From NCBI RefSeq assembly GCF_014324365.1, contig NZ_QEIG01000017.1, positions 36,991 to 100,990 on the forward strand: a DNA stretch of 64,000 bases. Reading direction: 5' to 3'. The translations under genes and the position numbers were made by a program. This document shows, piece after piece, positions 18,137 through 26,884 of this stretch. The notes under the pieces are model-generated. The model ran no database searches. It was given only the letters and a program-made list of their open reading frames with translations, and was not told where the DNA came from. This DNA comes from Algoriphagus sp. AK58. GTDB lineage: Bacteria > Bacteroidota > Bacteroidia > Cytophagales > Cyclobacteriaceae. Position 1 is the stretch's first letter; the number at the start of each line of letters is the position of its first letter.

Positions 18137-19186
18137 TTAGGGGTTTACCTTAAAGGAAAGATAAGGTTTTAGGCTTGGACTTACATATTGTTTCAGTTTT
18201 CCTCCCCGCTCGTGGTAAATAAGAATAAATTGGACATCACTACGAAGGGAATCCAGTCGGAGAGCGGCACCACGACCTGAGACTCGAAGGTAATCGGTAA
18301 GCGCATCGGAGGTTTCTGCTTCATTGCTGATTACCGTTGCTTTCAATAGCCCGTGATTGACCGGGAATCCTGTTCTTGGATCAAGGGTATATCCGATTTT
18401 TAAAGAATCTCTCTGATAAAATTCCTGTTCATTACCCCAAATGGATATGGCCTTGTTTTCCAAAGCAATCATGCCTGCTGAGGTATTGTCCAAGTTATCT
18501 GAAAGATAAGTTAAGCTTGATTTCCAAAGCTCACCTTTTTCGTTCACTCCTTTTGCCAGTGCGGTTTTCAATGACTTTAGGTGGTAATTTGAGATTCCTT
18601 TTTTCTCTAATAAAACCGCGATTCTATCCAGAATCAATCCTTCACTGATTTTACTGAAATTAACAGACATACCGGATGGCTTTCGGAGTAGGGAATCACT
18701 CAAAGTAATTCTTTGGAACCCGGTAAGTTTTAGGAAAAAGCTGACATCTGTACTGTCCCTTAGTTTTGGCCCTGAGTTTGAAAAGCTCCAGATTTCATTG
18801 AGTGGTTTTTCGGTAAATTCTACAGCTCCCCCAGTTTCTACCTGCCATTTTTGGGCTTTTTTCATCCACAATACCAGCTCTTTACTGGGCAAAAAGAGTG
18901 TATCCTTGTAGTTGAATGTGCTGACTTCTGAGCTTGGGGAATTTACATCAGCGGCTTTGGCCATTTCCTGAATCAAAGAATCAACTGCAGGCTTCATGTC
19001 CCTACCTGCAGAGTCCAAATAGATGATGGTGAATTCGGTTCCGAAACCGTTTACTTTGACCTCTTTTGCAGTGATCAAAGTAAGCTGTTCGCCTGATGTC
19101 CAATTTTTCTTCAACCAGCCTTCACAGGAAGAGAGGAGGAAAACCAAAGCGAAAAGGCAGTTTGATAACAGAAATCGGGGGCTCAT
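18137..19186 (-). CDS. ApbE-like FAD:protein FMN transferase (lipoprotein)
   Basis: A 349-residue protein with a lipoprotein signal (LLSSCEG, Cys near residue 21), so it acts outside the cytosolic membrane. The ApbE signature GYTLDPRTGFPV is near residue 267 and is followed by the NEAETSDALTDYLRV segment, where family members carry the Mg-binding Ala/Ser-Asp-Ala pattern. ApbE attaches FMN from FAD to Thr or Ser of target proteins such as Rnf/Nqr subunits; no target is next to it here. Length is normal. Confidence 0.87.
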   Translation of the reverse strand: MSPRFLLSNCLFALVFLLSSCEGWLKKNWTSGEQLTLITAKEVKVNGFGTEFTIIYLDSAGRDMKPAVDSLIQEMAKAADVNSPSSEVSTFNYKDTLFLPSKELVLWMKKAQKWQVETGGAVEFTEKPLNEIWSFSNSGPKLRDSTDVSFFLKLTGFQRITLSDSLLRKPSGMSVNFSKISEGLILDRIAVLLEKKGISNYHLKSLKTALAKGVNEKGELWKSSLTYLSDNLDNTSAGMIALENKAISIWGNEQEFYQRDSLKIGYTLDPRTGFPVNHGLLKATVISNEAETSDALTDYLRVSGRGAALRLDSLRSDVQFILIYHERGGKLKQYVSPSLKPYLSFKVNP

Positions 19187-19292
19187 TTGACAATAATTTC
19201 AGGCGAATTTAGGCTATTTTTTCTCAGGAGTGGAAAAACCCGAGCAAGCTGGGCATGGGCTTTTGTTTATATTTGTGGGTATCCATTTTGCC

Positions 19293-20324
19293 ATGAGAGA
19301 AGATTATTTGAAAGGAGACGAGGAGCATTTGAGTCCCAAAGACAGGGAATTTGAGCGGGCTTTGCGTCCGTTGAGTTTTGATGATTTCACCGGTCAGGCC
19401 AAAATATTGGAAAATCTCCGGGTCTTCGTTCATGCCGCCAAAAAGCGAAAAGAACCCCTTGATCACGTGCTGTTGCATGGCCCTCCAGGGCTTGGCAAGA
19501 CCACCTTGAGCAACATCATCGCCAATGAACTTCAGGCAGGAATCAAAATCACTTCCGGTCCAGTGCTTGATAAGCCTTCCGATTTGGCAGGTTTGCTGAC
19601 CAACTTGGAGGAAGGTGATGTGCTTTTCATCGATGAGATTCACCGACTCAATCCTATCGTGGAGGAATATCTCTACTCGGCTATGGAGGACTTCCGCATC
19701 GATATCATGCTGGATTCGGGACCCAATGCCCGTTCGGTGCAGATTTCCCTCAGTCCTTTTACCTTGATCGGAGCAACGACGAGGTCAGGCTTATTGACAT
19801 CACCGCTTCGGGCCCGATTCGGGATCAATTCCCGGTTGGAATACTACGATGCCAAATTGCTGACGGACATTGTGACCCGATCTGCGGGGATTTTGCAAAC
19901 TCCAATTGATGAGGTGGCTGCCTATGAAATCGCACGTAGAAGCCGTGGGACACCGCGAATCGCCAATATGCTGCTTCGTCGAACCCGAGACTTTGCCGAA
20001 GTCAAAGGAAACGGAACGATTACCCTCGAAATCGCCAAAATTGCCCTCAATGCCCTTGATGTGGATGAAAATGGCCTGGACGAAATGGACAATCGCATCC
20101 TCTTGACAATCATCGAGAAATTCAAAGGCGGACCAGTTGGTCTGGGCACCATCGCTACCGCCTGCGGGGAAGAAGCGGAGACTATCGAAGAAGTGTACGA
20201 ACCCTTCCTAATCCAAGAAGGCTATATGAAGCGTACCGCCCGAGGTCGCATGGCAACTGAATTAGCTTATAAACATTTGAAAATCAAGCCGACCGGAGCG
20301 AGTGGGACATTGTTTGATTTGTGA
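19293..20324 (+). CDS. ruvB: Holliday junction branch migration helicase RuvB
   Basis: A 343-residue AAA+ ATPase that drives branch migration with RuvA. Walker A GPPGLGKT (63-70), Walker [10 protein letters not shown] (111-119), sensor 1 GATTRSG and the arginine-finger region LRARFGI are all present, followed by the winged-helix C-terminus (GPVGLGTIA onward). An in-frame ATG at 19230 would add 21 residues with no family counterpart, so 19293 ([20 protein letters not shown]) is chosen. No ruvA or ruvC is adjacent. Confidence 0.97.
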   Translation: MREDYLKGDEEHLSPKDREFERALRPLSFDDFTGQAKILENLRVFVHAAKKRKEPLDHVLLHGPPGLGKTTLSNIIANELQAGIKITSGPVLDKPSDLAGLLTNLEEGDVLFIDEIHRLNPIVEEYLYSAMEDFRIDIMLDSGPNARSVQISLSPFTLIGATTRSGLLTSPLRARFGINSRLEYYDAKLLTDIVTRSAGILQTPIDEVAAYEIARRSRGTPRIANMLLRRTRDFAEVKGNGTITLEIAKIALNALDVDENGLDEMDNRILLTIIEKFKGGPVGLGTIATACGEEAETIEEVYEPFLIQEGYMKRTARGRMATELAYKHLKIKPTGASGTLFDL

Positions 20325-20382
20325 TTGAATCTCTAAAAACAATTCAGTTTAAATCGAATAGCTACAGGGGTTTGAGTGTCTT

Positions 20383-20679
20383 TTAAATCTTAAATTTTGT
20401 GGGGTCTATTCGGTTTGGTCTTAAAGTGATGACCTCGATTTCCTCAGCTTTAATTCGATAGTAAATACTCGTTTGAGGACTAAAAACACATTTTCGTAAC
20501 CCCGACTTTCTTTTTGATTCTGGATACATTTCTGGATTTTTAGAAATCAATTCCAGTGTTTGATTCATTTTTTGAAAGACTTCATTTGCTTTCGAGTTTC
20601 CAAATTTTTGAACAATATATTCGAGGATAGCAATTTGCTCCTCGATGGCACGAAGGGAATATTTGATCCTTCTGCTCAA
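20383..20679 (-). CDS. RelE/ParE family toxin
   Basis: A 98-residue protein of the RelE/ParE toxin family: SRRIKYSLRAIEEQIAILEYI as first helix, a middle KSGLRKCVFSPQTSIYYRI strand pair and the final IEVITLRPNRIDP strand typical of ParE-like members. RelE-type toxins cut mRNA on the ribosome and ParE types poison gyrase; the lack of a clear RelE catalytic set makes a ParE-like role more likely. The small upstream gene ends 2 nt before it and is the probable antitoxin. It lies between ruvB and kmo as an isolated module. Confidence 0.8.
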   Translation of the reverse strand: MSRRIKYSLRAIEEQIAILEYIVQKFGNSKANEVFQKMNQTLELISKNPEMYPESKRKSGLRKCVFSPQTSIYYRIKAEEIEVITLRPNRIDPTKFKI

Positions 20680-20681
20680 TT

Positions 20682-20915
20682 CTAAAAATTAAACCGTTCC
20701 TTGATTAAGTCTTTAACTTCATCAAACAAGACACTTTTACCCTCATCCAGCTGCCTAATTCCTTCATTGATAGCTTCCTGATCTTCAAGAGAAAGTTGAT
20801 CCCAAAAATCCAACTTATCCTCAATCTTCAGGAGATTTTTGATTGCTTCAAGAATCTCTTCATTTTCTGTTTGAAGGATAGCGGCAATTAGACTTTTCTT
20901 AATCTCGATATCCAT
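20682..20915 (-). CDS. Putative antitoxin of the ParE-type pair
   Basis: A 77-residue acidic protein (MDIEIKKSLIAAILQTENEE..., then SLEDQEAINEGIRQLDEGKS) with predicted helical character. It has no strong domain signature, but the LxxxDQxAIxEGIxQLDxGKS pattern followed by a short basic tail is common in partners of ParE toxins. It is the first gene of the pair and ends 2 nt before the toxin. Upstream, ACTCAA (20932-20937) and TTGAGT (20953-20958) form an inverted repeat that could be an autorepression site. Confidence 0.7.
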   Translation of the reverse strand: MDIEIKKSLIAAILQTENEEILEAIKNLLKIEDKLDFWDQLSLEDQEAINEGIRQLDEGKSVLFDEVKDLIKERFNF

Positions 20916-20975
20916 AAGCTGATTGTTTTCTACTCAAGTTAACGTTTCCAAATTGAGTTTTGGCAAGAATAAATC

Positions 20976-21002
20976 AAAAAAAGCGGTTCTTACACCGCTT
21001 TT
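20976..21002 (-). terminator. Terminator overlapping the kmo stop
   Basis: AAAAGCGG (20979-20986), an 8-nt loop and CCGCTTTT (20995-21002) form a perfect stem. Read on the minus strand it runs into seven T residues. The kmo stop codon at 20990-20992 lies in the loop, so the terminator begins within the last codons of the gene. Confidence 0.8.
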
Positions 21003-22342
21003 GCTGTTTCCATCTGATTGATGATGTCCTCGTAGTCGAGCTTATTCCAGTTTTCAGTGATCAGCGGGTCGGTCATTACTTTGTCCATGATCGCCTCTTG
21101 AAGCTTGCCTTGTGCATAGGCCTCTGCATAGCCCATATCCGAAAAGGTCACCATGGTATAGAGTGGAATCCACTCCTTGGGGTAAAGGTCATGCAGTTTG
21201 GCCTCGATCTTTTTGCGCAGCTGAAACTTCGGATCGGCTACACTGTCCCGCATTTCGATGAAGTTTTCCATGGCCAACTGACAGATGGCATCGGTATCCG
21301 GCTTGCGCTTTTTCTGGAATTTTTCAAATACCAAATCCCAAGCATTGGTACCGAGTTTTTCGATCAGTTGATTGAGAATGTAGCAGTCTTCAAAGCCGCA
21401 GTTCATCCCTTGTCCGTAAAAAGGCACCATGGCATGAGAGGCGTCGCCGATCAATAGGGAATTTCCCTGAACCCAAGGATAGCATTCCACATTAATCAAA
21501 GCTGAAGTCGGATTTTTGAAAAACTCGGTTTTCAAATCCGGCATCAACTGATAAGCATCGTCAAAATAGGCCCTGAATACCGTTTCCAGGTCTTTTTCAT
21601 CCTGGATTTTTTCAAAGCACACTTTGCTTCCTTCAAAAGGCAAAAACAGCGTGCAGGTAAACGACTTATCCGGATTGGGCAAGGCGATCAACATGAACTT
21701 CCCTCTTGGCCAGATGTGAAGCGCATTAGGATCCATGGCAAACTCCCCCTCGGCAGTTGCCGGGATGGTCAGCTCTTTATACCCGTGAGAAATGTATTCC
21801 TGCTTATAGTTGAATCTGATCTGCTTTTGCATGGACATGCGAAGGGCAGAATAGGCCCCATCCGCCCCGATAATCACTTGGGGTTGGAGTTTTTCCAATC
21901 CTTCGGGAGTTTCAAAAGTGATTTCGTTGGATCGGAAATCTACCTCTTGACACTTGTGCTCAAAGTGAATCTGTGCCCCCAGTCGCTCAGCCTCCTCGGC
22001 TAGCAGTTGGTTGAATTTTCCTCTGGAAATGGAATAAATGGCCTGATTGGCTTTTCCGTAGGGGATAAAAGTCGTGCCTCCATGTTCATCATGGATCTTT
22101 CGTCCATACATCGGGATGGCCAAGGGCAGTACTTTGTCCTTCAGTCCAACCTGCTCAAGGCTTTTCCAACCCCGATGGCTCAAAGCCATATTGATGGAGC
22201 GTCCACCTTCGTAGTAGGGAGTTTTGCGTTTGTCGGGACGCTTGTCGTAGATATGTACGTCTAGACCCTGACGCTTGAGATATATGGCCATCAAGCTGCC
22301 GATCAAGCCGGCACCCAAGATGGTGATGGAGTTGTTTTTCAT
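20990..22342 (-). CDS. kmo: Kynurenine 3-monooxygenase
   Basis: A 450-residue FAD-dependent aromatic hydroxylase that converts kynurenine to 3-hydroxykynurenine. The N-terminal FAD-binding motif ITILGAGLIGSLMAIYL, the middle DG motif GADGAYSALR and the second FAD motif LLIGDASHAMVPFYGQGMN are all present. I chose the start at 22342 (MKNNSITILGAG) because the in-frame extension upstream overlaps the kynU end and adds no family sequence. kynU ends 22 nt upstream and the dioxygenase gene is beyond it, so the three genes give kynurenine to the quinolinate precursor. Confidence 0.95.
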   Translation of the reverse strand: MKNNSITILGAGLIGSLMAIYLKRQGLDVHIYDKRPDKRKTPYYEGGRSINMALSHRGWKSLEQVGLKDKVLPLAIPMYGRKIHDEHGGTTFIPYGKANQAIYSISRGKFNQLLAEEAERLGAQIHFEHKCQEVDFRSNEITFETPEGLEKLQPQVIIGADGAYSALRMSMQKQIRFNYKQEYISHGYKELTIPATAEGEFAMDPNALHIWPRGKFMLIALPNPDKSFTCTLFLPFEGSKVCFEKIQDEKDLETVFRAYFDDAYQLMPDLKTEFFKNPTSALINVECYPWVQGNSLLIGDASHAMVPFYGQGMNCGFEDCYILNQLIEKLGTNAWDLVFEKFQKKRKPDTDAICQLAMENFIEMRDSVADPKFQLRKKIEAKLHDLYPKEWIPLYTMVTFSDMGYAEAYAQGKLQEAIMDKVMTDPLITENWNKLDYEDIINQMETAKAV

Positions 22343-22364
22343 TGGATTAGTTTCCCGCTTTCTT

Positions 22365-23651
22365 TTAAGCGAATTTCTCCAGGGATTGTTCCAAAATCTT
22401 TGCGAAGCGGAACACATCCAAGAAGCTGTTGTACAGCGGAGTAGGTGCCAATCGAATCACATTGGGATTCCTCCAGTCGCCTACCACGCCGTGTTTGTAA
22501 AACTCATCAAAGACCGCCTTGCCGCCCCGATGAATCAGCAAAGATAACTGGCAACCTCTTTCAGCAGGGTTTTTTGGGGTGATTATTTCCAAAACTCCTG
22601 ATTTTCCGCTGATTTGCTCAATCAGAAACTCCAAATAGGCAGTCAGTTTTTCGCTTTTTGCCCGGAGATTTTCTATTCCGGCTTCCTGAAAAATATCCAA
22701 AGAAGCCTGATGAGCTGCCAAAGCCAAGACATTGGAATTGGCCAACTGCCAGCCGTCAGCGCCATACATCGGTACAAATCCCTTTTCCATTCGGAAGCGT
22801 TCGTCTTCGTCATGTCCCCACCAACCCGCAAAGCGTGGCAGATCCGGACGCTCGGCATAGCGCTCATGGACAAAAATGCCCGATACATTGCCCGGACCTG
22901 AATTCAAATACTTGTAACTGCACCATGTCGCAAAATCCACATCCCAATCGTGGAGCTTCAAGAGGGCATTTCCAGCCGCATGAGCCAGGTCAAATCCAGC
23001 TACTGCACCTACTTCATGAGCAGCTTGGGTGATAGCTTGCATGTCAAAAAGCTGTCCGGTGTAATATTGGATTCCAGCCATATTCACCATCGCTAAGGAG
23101 TCACCCTGCTTATGGATTTCGGCTAAAATATCTTCGGTTCGGAGCGTGTGTTCACCCGGTCTTGGACTGAGTTCGACCAGAGTTTCTGCCGGATCGAGTC
23201 CATGGAATTTGATCTGAGTTTCCAGCATGTATTGATCGGAAGGAAAAGCTCCCGCTTCGACGATGATCTTATATCGCTCTTTGGTGGGACGATAAAAGGA
23301 AACCATCAGCAGGTGAAGATTGACCGAAAGATTGTTCATCGCTACCACTTCATGCTCGTGGGCGCCTAAGATTTCTGCAAGAGCAGGTTTCGACTTTTTC
23401 CGCACATGATACCAAGCATCTTCTCCGTGAAAATGTCCGTCCACAGCCAACTCCGCCCAGTTGTTCAATTCCTTTTCGAGGTAATCTTTGACGGTTTTGG
23501 GCTGAAGGCCGAGCGAGTTGCCGCAGAAGTAAATCGCTTCCTGACCGTTTACTTTGGGAAAATGAAATCGGGATCTGAAATGCGCCAGCGAATCTTTGGC
23601 GTCAATTTCCCGTGCAAAAGACTCGGAGTATTGGAATGTAGTTGGGTTCAT
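22365..23651 (-). CDS. kynU: Kynureninase
   Basis: A 428-residue PLP enzyme that cleaves 3-hydroxykynurenine to 3-hydroxyanthranilate and alanine. The PLP-binding lysine is K247 in WCSYKYLNSGPG, preceded by GFDLAHAAGN with the Asp that holds the pyridine nitrogen. GNSLGLQPK near the N-terminus is the family's conserved opening. Length and motif order are normal. It is followed by kmo after 22 nt, and the two are likely co-transcribed. The dioxygenase gene is 197 nt upstream. Confidence 0.96.
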   Translation of the reverse strand: MNPTTFQYSESFAREIDAKDSLAHFRSRFHFPKVNGQEAIYFCGNSLGLQPKTVKDYLEKELNNWAELAVDGHFHGEDAWYHVRKKSKPALAEILGAHEHEVVAMNNLSVNLHLLMVSFYRPTKERYKIIVEAGAFPSDQYMLETQIKFHGLDPAETLVELSPRPGEHTLRTEDILAEIHKQGDSLAMVNMAGIQYYTGQLFDMQAITQAAHEVGAVAGFDLAHAAGNALLKLHDWDVDFATWCSYKYLNSGPGNVSGIFVHERYAERPDLPRFAGWWGHDEDERFRMEKGFVPMYGADGWQLANSNVLALAAHQASLDIFQEAGIENLRAKSEKLTAYLEFLIEQISGKSGVLEIITPKNPAERGCQLSLLIHRGGKAVFDEFYKHGVVGDWRNPNVIRLAPTPLYNSFLDVFRFAKILEQSLEKFA

Positions 23652-23720
23652 ATCTATGGCTTGAATCCTAGTATTGACAATTCTGCTAGGAGGTGTTTTT
23701 AATTATGGTTTGAGAGGGAA

Positions 23721-23740
23721 GACCGGAGACCGATGACCGA
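23721..23740. repeat. GACCGATGACCGA repeat word between kynU and the dioxygenase
   Basis: GACCGGAGACCGATGACCGA is made of repeated GACCG/GATGACCGA units and shares the word GATGACCGA with the hairpin at 32257-32292. It lies in a 197-bp gap between two co-oriented kynurenine genes; the rest of that gap shows nothing else. Confidence 0.45.
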
Positions 23741-23848
23741 AGAATCCCAATAGTGAGATTTATTACTAGTTCGAAGGCCTTTTCTGACTTAGGAGAGTGT
23801 CAGCGTTGCTTTTTCACTAACTGAAAACTTCCAACTGACCACTGCAAA

Positions 23849-24361
23849 CTATTTCTCCATCACGGTCCCACAACTTTTGCAGGTTCTCAGGTCCATATTA
23901 GACCAGAATCGCTCCATGATGGGAGGGAGTTGAGTTACGATATCGGTTAGCTCAACGTATTCTTCGTGAAGTTTTTCCCCGCAGTTTTCACAGTGCCAGA
24001 GGAAGCCGTCTTTTTCCCCCGGTCTGCGGTAGCGTTCCATTACCAGACCAATAGTATTGGCAGGTCGACGGGGAGAGTGAGGCACCTTTGCTGGCAAAAG
24101 GAAGATTTCCCCTTCTTTGATTTCGATGTCTTTGGGTTTGCCGTCCTCGATGATTTTCAGGACAATATCGCCCTCGAGTTGGTAGAAAAATTCCTCTCCT
24201 TCGTCATAATGAAAGTCCTTTCGGGAATTTGGACCGCCAACGACCATCACGATAAAGTCATCATTTCCCTTGTACACCTGCTGATTGCCAACAGGTGGCT
24301 TGAGCAGGTGGCGGTTGTCATCGATCCATTTTTTGAAGTTGAAAGGTTTTGCTACAGCCAT
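23849..24361 (-). CDS. nbaC: 3-hydroxyanthranilate 3,4-dioxygenase
   Basis: A 170-residue cupin that opens the ring of 3-hydroxyanthranilate, giving the precursor of quinolinate and so NAD. The catalytic iron ligands are H51, E57 and H95 (HYDEGEEFFYQL and KVPHSPRRP). The bacterial-type second metal site is present as C124, C127, C161 and C164 in two CxxC pairs. I chose the start at 24361 (MAVAKPFNFKKWIDDN), which puts these residues in nearly the same positions as in characterised bacterial enzymes. With kynU and kmo it forms most of the de novo tryptophan-to-NAD branch; no tryptophan dioxygenase is in the window. Confidence 0.95.
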   Translation of the reverse strand: MAVAKPFNFKKWIDDNRHLLKPPVGNQQVYKGNDDFIVMVVGGPNSRKDFHYDEGEEFFYQLEGDIVLKIIEDGKPKDIEIKEGEIFLLPAKVPHSPRRPANTIGLVMERYRRPGEKDGFLWHCENCGEKLHEEYVELTDIVTQLPPIMERFWSNMDLRTCKSCGTVMEK

Positions 24362-24498
24362 TTTTTGGATGGTTTTGATCTGGGATAAATTCAAAGATAG
24401 GTATTGAATACAAATGCAGCGGTAATATGATTTGCATAAAAGCTCCTCCGTTTGAAAAAGTTTAACTTTGGCAACTCTCGTTGTGGTTCTCTAAAGCC

Positions 24499-24511
24499 TC
24501 GTAAATCGTAA
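24499..24511. repeat. Inverted copy of the TTTACGA word repeat
   Basis: TCGTAAATCGTAA is the reverse complement of the TTACGATTTACGA phrase seen at 1250-1262. It sits in the 191-bp gap between the divergent dioxygenase and dipeptidase genes, about 40 nt upstream of the dipeptidase start. Confidence 0.5.
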
Positions 24512-24552
24512 TTCAAAAATCGTACATTTCCCAGATTCCAAAATCAAAGCCC

Positions 24553-25539
24553 ATGAGTACCTCCATCGCCGATATGCACTGTGACCTCCTGTCTTTTTTG
24601 GCGGTAGTTCCCGGTGCAAACCCATTCGACAAAAACCAAATTGCCTGCGCTTTTCCATGGATGCAAGAGGGAGGTGTCAAGATGCAGATCATGGCGATTT
24701 ATACCACTGTCGATTCGGGAAGTAGGGCCTTGGCCACCAAGCAGGCAGCTATTTTTGATGAGTTGCTGCGCAAAGAAAAAGAAACGGTTTGTCGGTTTGA
24801 TGCAGATTTTATCCGAAATCAATCTGAAAAAGGCCCAATCGGAATCATCGCTTCGGTAGAAAATGCAGCGGGTTTTGGCACGGAAAATTCCACATGGCCT
24901 GAAATCTATCTGCAGTTTGATTCGATTGTGCAGAAAGTCGGACCACTGGCCTACATCAGCCTGACGCACCATACCGAAAACCGATTCGGCGGCGGAAATT
25001 ATACCGAAGACATAGGCCTGAAAGAAGACGGCAAGCGCCTGCTCGATTACATGGCAGGAAAGCGGATTCCGATCGACTTGTCACATACTTCTGACTTACT
25101 CGCCGAAGGGATTCTCAAACACATTGACCGGCATCATTTGCCGATTCCGGTGATTGCCAGTCATTCCAATTTCCGCTCGATTTGGAATCATAAACGTAAC
25201 CTCAGCGATGAATTTGCGCAGGAGATCATCGATCGTGGAGGTATTATCGGGGTGAATTTTCTCAGAGCATTTCTGGACAATGAAGTTCCGGAAAGACTGT
25301 TTGAGCACCTGCTTCACGGAGTCAAGTTGGGAGAAAATTCCATCTGCTTTGGTGCTGACTTTTTCTATACCAAAGATTTTCCGGGCCCAAGTCGTCATCC
25401 TTTTTACTTTCCTCTGGCAGAAAATGCCGGAAAGTATCCTTTCATTTTGGAGCAGCTCAGTAAGCAGCTTTCGGAGGTTCAGCTTCGCAAAATGGCTTTT
25501 GAAAATGTGTTCAATTTCTACCAAAAACTCTGGTCCTGA
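24553..25539 (+). CDS. Membrane-dipeptidase family (M19) metallopeptidase
   Basis: A 328-residue renal-dipeptidase-type zinc enzyme with DMHCDLL at the start (His and Asp ligands), IASVENAAG in the middle (Glu), IDLSHTSD and PVIASHSNFRSI (His ligands) and ICFGADFF near the end. It likely cleaves dipeptides or related amides. No signal peptide is visible, so it should be cytosolic. The stop overlaps the start of the next gene by 1 nt (TGATG), so the two are translationally coupled. Length is somewhat short but normal for the bacterial members. Confidence 0.9.
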   Translation: MSTSIADMHCDLLSFLAVVPGANPFDKNQIACAFPWMQEGGVKMQIMAIYTTVDSGSRALATKQAAIFDELLRKEKETVCRFDADFIRNQSEKGPIGIIASVENAAGFGTENSTWPEIYLQFDSIVQKVGPLAYISLTHHTENRFGGGNYTEDIGLKEDGKRLLDYMAGKRIPIDLSHTSDLLAEGILKHIDRHHLPIPVIASHSNFRSIWNHKRNLSDEFAQEIIDRGGIIGVNFLRAFLDNEVPERLFEHLLHGVKLGENSICFGADFFYTKDFPGPSRHPFYFPLAENAGKYPFILEQLSKQLSEVQLRKMAFENVFNFYQKLWS

Positions 25540-26153
25540 TGTCTAGCCATCATTTTGTCAAAGAGCAGCAGGAGCCTGCAGTGTTGATTTTGGAAACCAA
25601 TGGGATATCATTTGATGAGGTATCGCCCTTGCTGGAGTGGGTGCCGACGGTACTCGTCTGGCAGGATTGCGTGGAAGTGGTGCTGAGTTGGGGGATCAAA
25701 GTGGATGTGATTTTGGCCACGCAGGAATTTCAAAAGGCCAATTATCAGCTCTTGGAAGAACAATATCCTGTTCGGTTTTTGACAGTTTCGGGTGCCCAAC
25801 CTTTGGAAGAAGGTTTACACTATTTACTGGCATCCCAGCACAAGGGAGTGCATTTGGTGGGATTTGATCATGCCAAATTGGAGGATTTGGTATCTAAGAT
25901 TGATCTTCTGGATTTGACAGTCTTGGATGAAGACTGGAAGTATTATCCCGTCAAAGAGGGGAAGTTCAAAAAATGGTTTGCAGCTTCTGAAATTCGGATT
26001 TTGGCTAAAGAAAATCAGCCGCTGGAACTTTCCAATTCCAACGGCCAATTCCTTTTTCCTATTCAGTATTTGACTCAGATCGAGGTGCCCGAAGGTATTT
26101 CTGAGTTTTCCAGTCCGGACATTTTTTGGATTGGGGAAAAGGTAATTTCCTAA
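25539..26153 (+). CDS. Thiamine-pyrophosphokinase-like protein, probably inactive
   Basis: A 204-residue protein that opens with MSSHHFVKEQQEPAVLIL and has the two-lobed layout of Bacteroidota thiamine pyrophosphokinases, with a C-terminal lobe containing KWFAASEIRI. However the metal and substrate motifs are gone: where active enzymes carry an Asp-Gly-Ala and a GDFDS-type motif this protein has VWQDCVEVV and VILATQEFQ, and no acidic triad is visible further on. It may therefore bind rather than phosphorylate thiamine, or have a new role. It is coupled to the dipeptidase by a 1-nt overlap and its last 4 nt overlap the convergent glpF stop. Confidence 0.65.
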   Translation: MSSHHFVKEQQEPAVLILETNGISFDEVSPLLEWVPTVLVWQDCVEVVLSWGIKVDVILATQEFQKANYQLLEEQYPVRFLTVSGAQPLEEGLHYLLASQHKGVHLVGFDHAKLEDLVSKIDLLDLTVLDEDWKYYPVKEGKFKKWFAASEIRILAKENQPLELSNSNGQFLFPIQYLTQIEVPEGISEFSSPDIFWIGEKVIS

Positions 26154-26884
26154 GCACCCACCATCATATATAAGCCTGCTGCCAATAAGGCGCCGAGAAT
26201 TGGACCGAGGATTGGAACCCAAGAATAACCCCAATCCGAACTTCCTTTTCCCTTGATAGGCAAAAACTGGTGCATGATTCTAGGTCCCAGGTCACGGGCT
26301 GGATTGATGGCATACCCAGTGGTTCCGCCTAAAGCTAAACCAATTACCCATACCAAGAATGCCACAGGCAGTGCACCGACCGATCCCAATCCGATGGGTG
26401 TCCCTTGGGCATCTTCCAATTTTGCTCCGCTAATGTAGAGGATGACAAAAATGAGGACAAAGGTGCCCAATACCTCTGAAATCACACTGGTGGAGAAGTT
26501 TCTCACGGTGGGATCCGTACAAAATGGTGCCCGTTTTAATCCGGCATCTTCTGCCATATCAAAATGGTGACGATACATCAGCCAAGCCAAGCCCGAACCT
26601 AGCATTGCTCCACCAAGCTGAGCGAAAATGTACCCTGGAGCCATTGCCCAATCAAACTTGCCTACAGTTGCCAAACCGATGGTCACGGCCGGATTGAGAT
26701 GAGCACCACTATAAGGTCCGGCCACGACTACCCCACAAAAGACAGCAAGAGCCCAAGCTGTAGTGATGGCGATCAAACCACCTCCGTTTCCTTTGGTTCC
26801 CGGTAAAATTACATTAGCAACCACACCTGAACCAAGCAGGATAAGAATACCTGTTCCGATAAATTCTGCTACGATTGGATTCAT
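26150..26884 (-). CDS. glpF: Glycerol uptake facilitator (aquaglyceroporin)
   Basis: A 244-residue MIP-family channel with six hydrophobic helices and both half-helix motifs: [11 protein letters not shown] (first NPA) and [13 protein letters not shown] (second NPA). The Asp after the second NPAR is the mark of glycerol-conducting members (aquaglyceroporins). It lets glycerol through the inner membrane for GlpK. The glpK stop overlaps its start by 4 nt (ATGA) and it is last in the glpD-glpK-glpF unit. Confidence 0.96.
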   Translation of the reverse strand: MNPIVAEFIGTGILILLGSGVVANVILPGTKGNGGGLIAITTAWALAVFCGVVVAGPYSGAHLNPAVTIGLATVGKFDWAMAPGYIFAQLGGAMLGSGLAWLMYRHHFDMAEDAGLKRAPFCTDPTVRNFSTSVISEVLGTFVLIFVILYISGAKLEDAQGTPIGLGSVGALPVAFLVWVIGLALGGTTGYAINPARDLGPRIMHQFLPIKGKGSSDWGYSWVPILGPILGALLAAGLYMMVGA

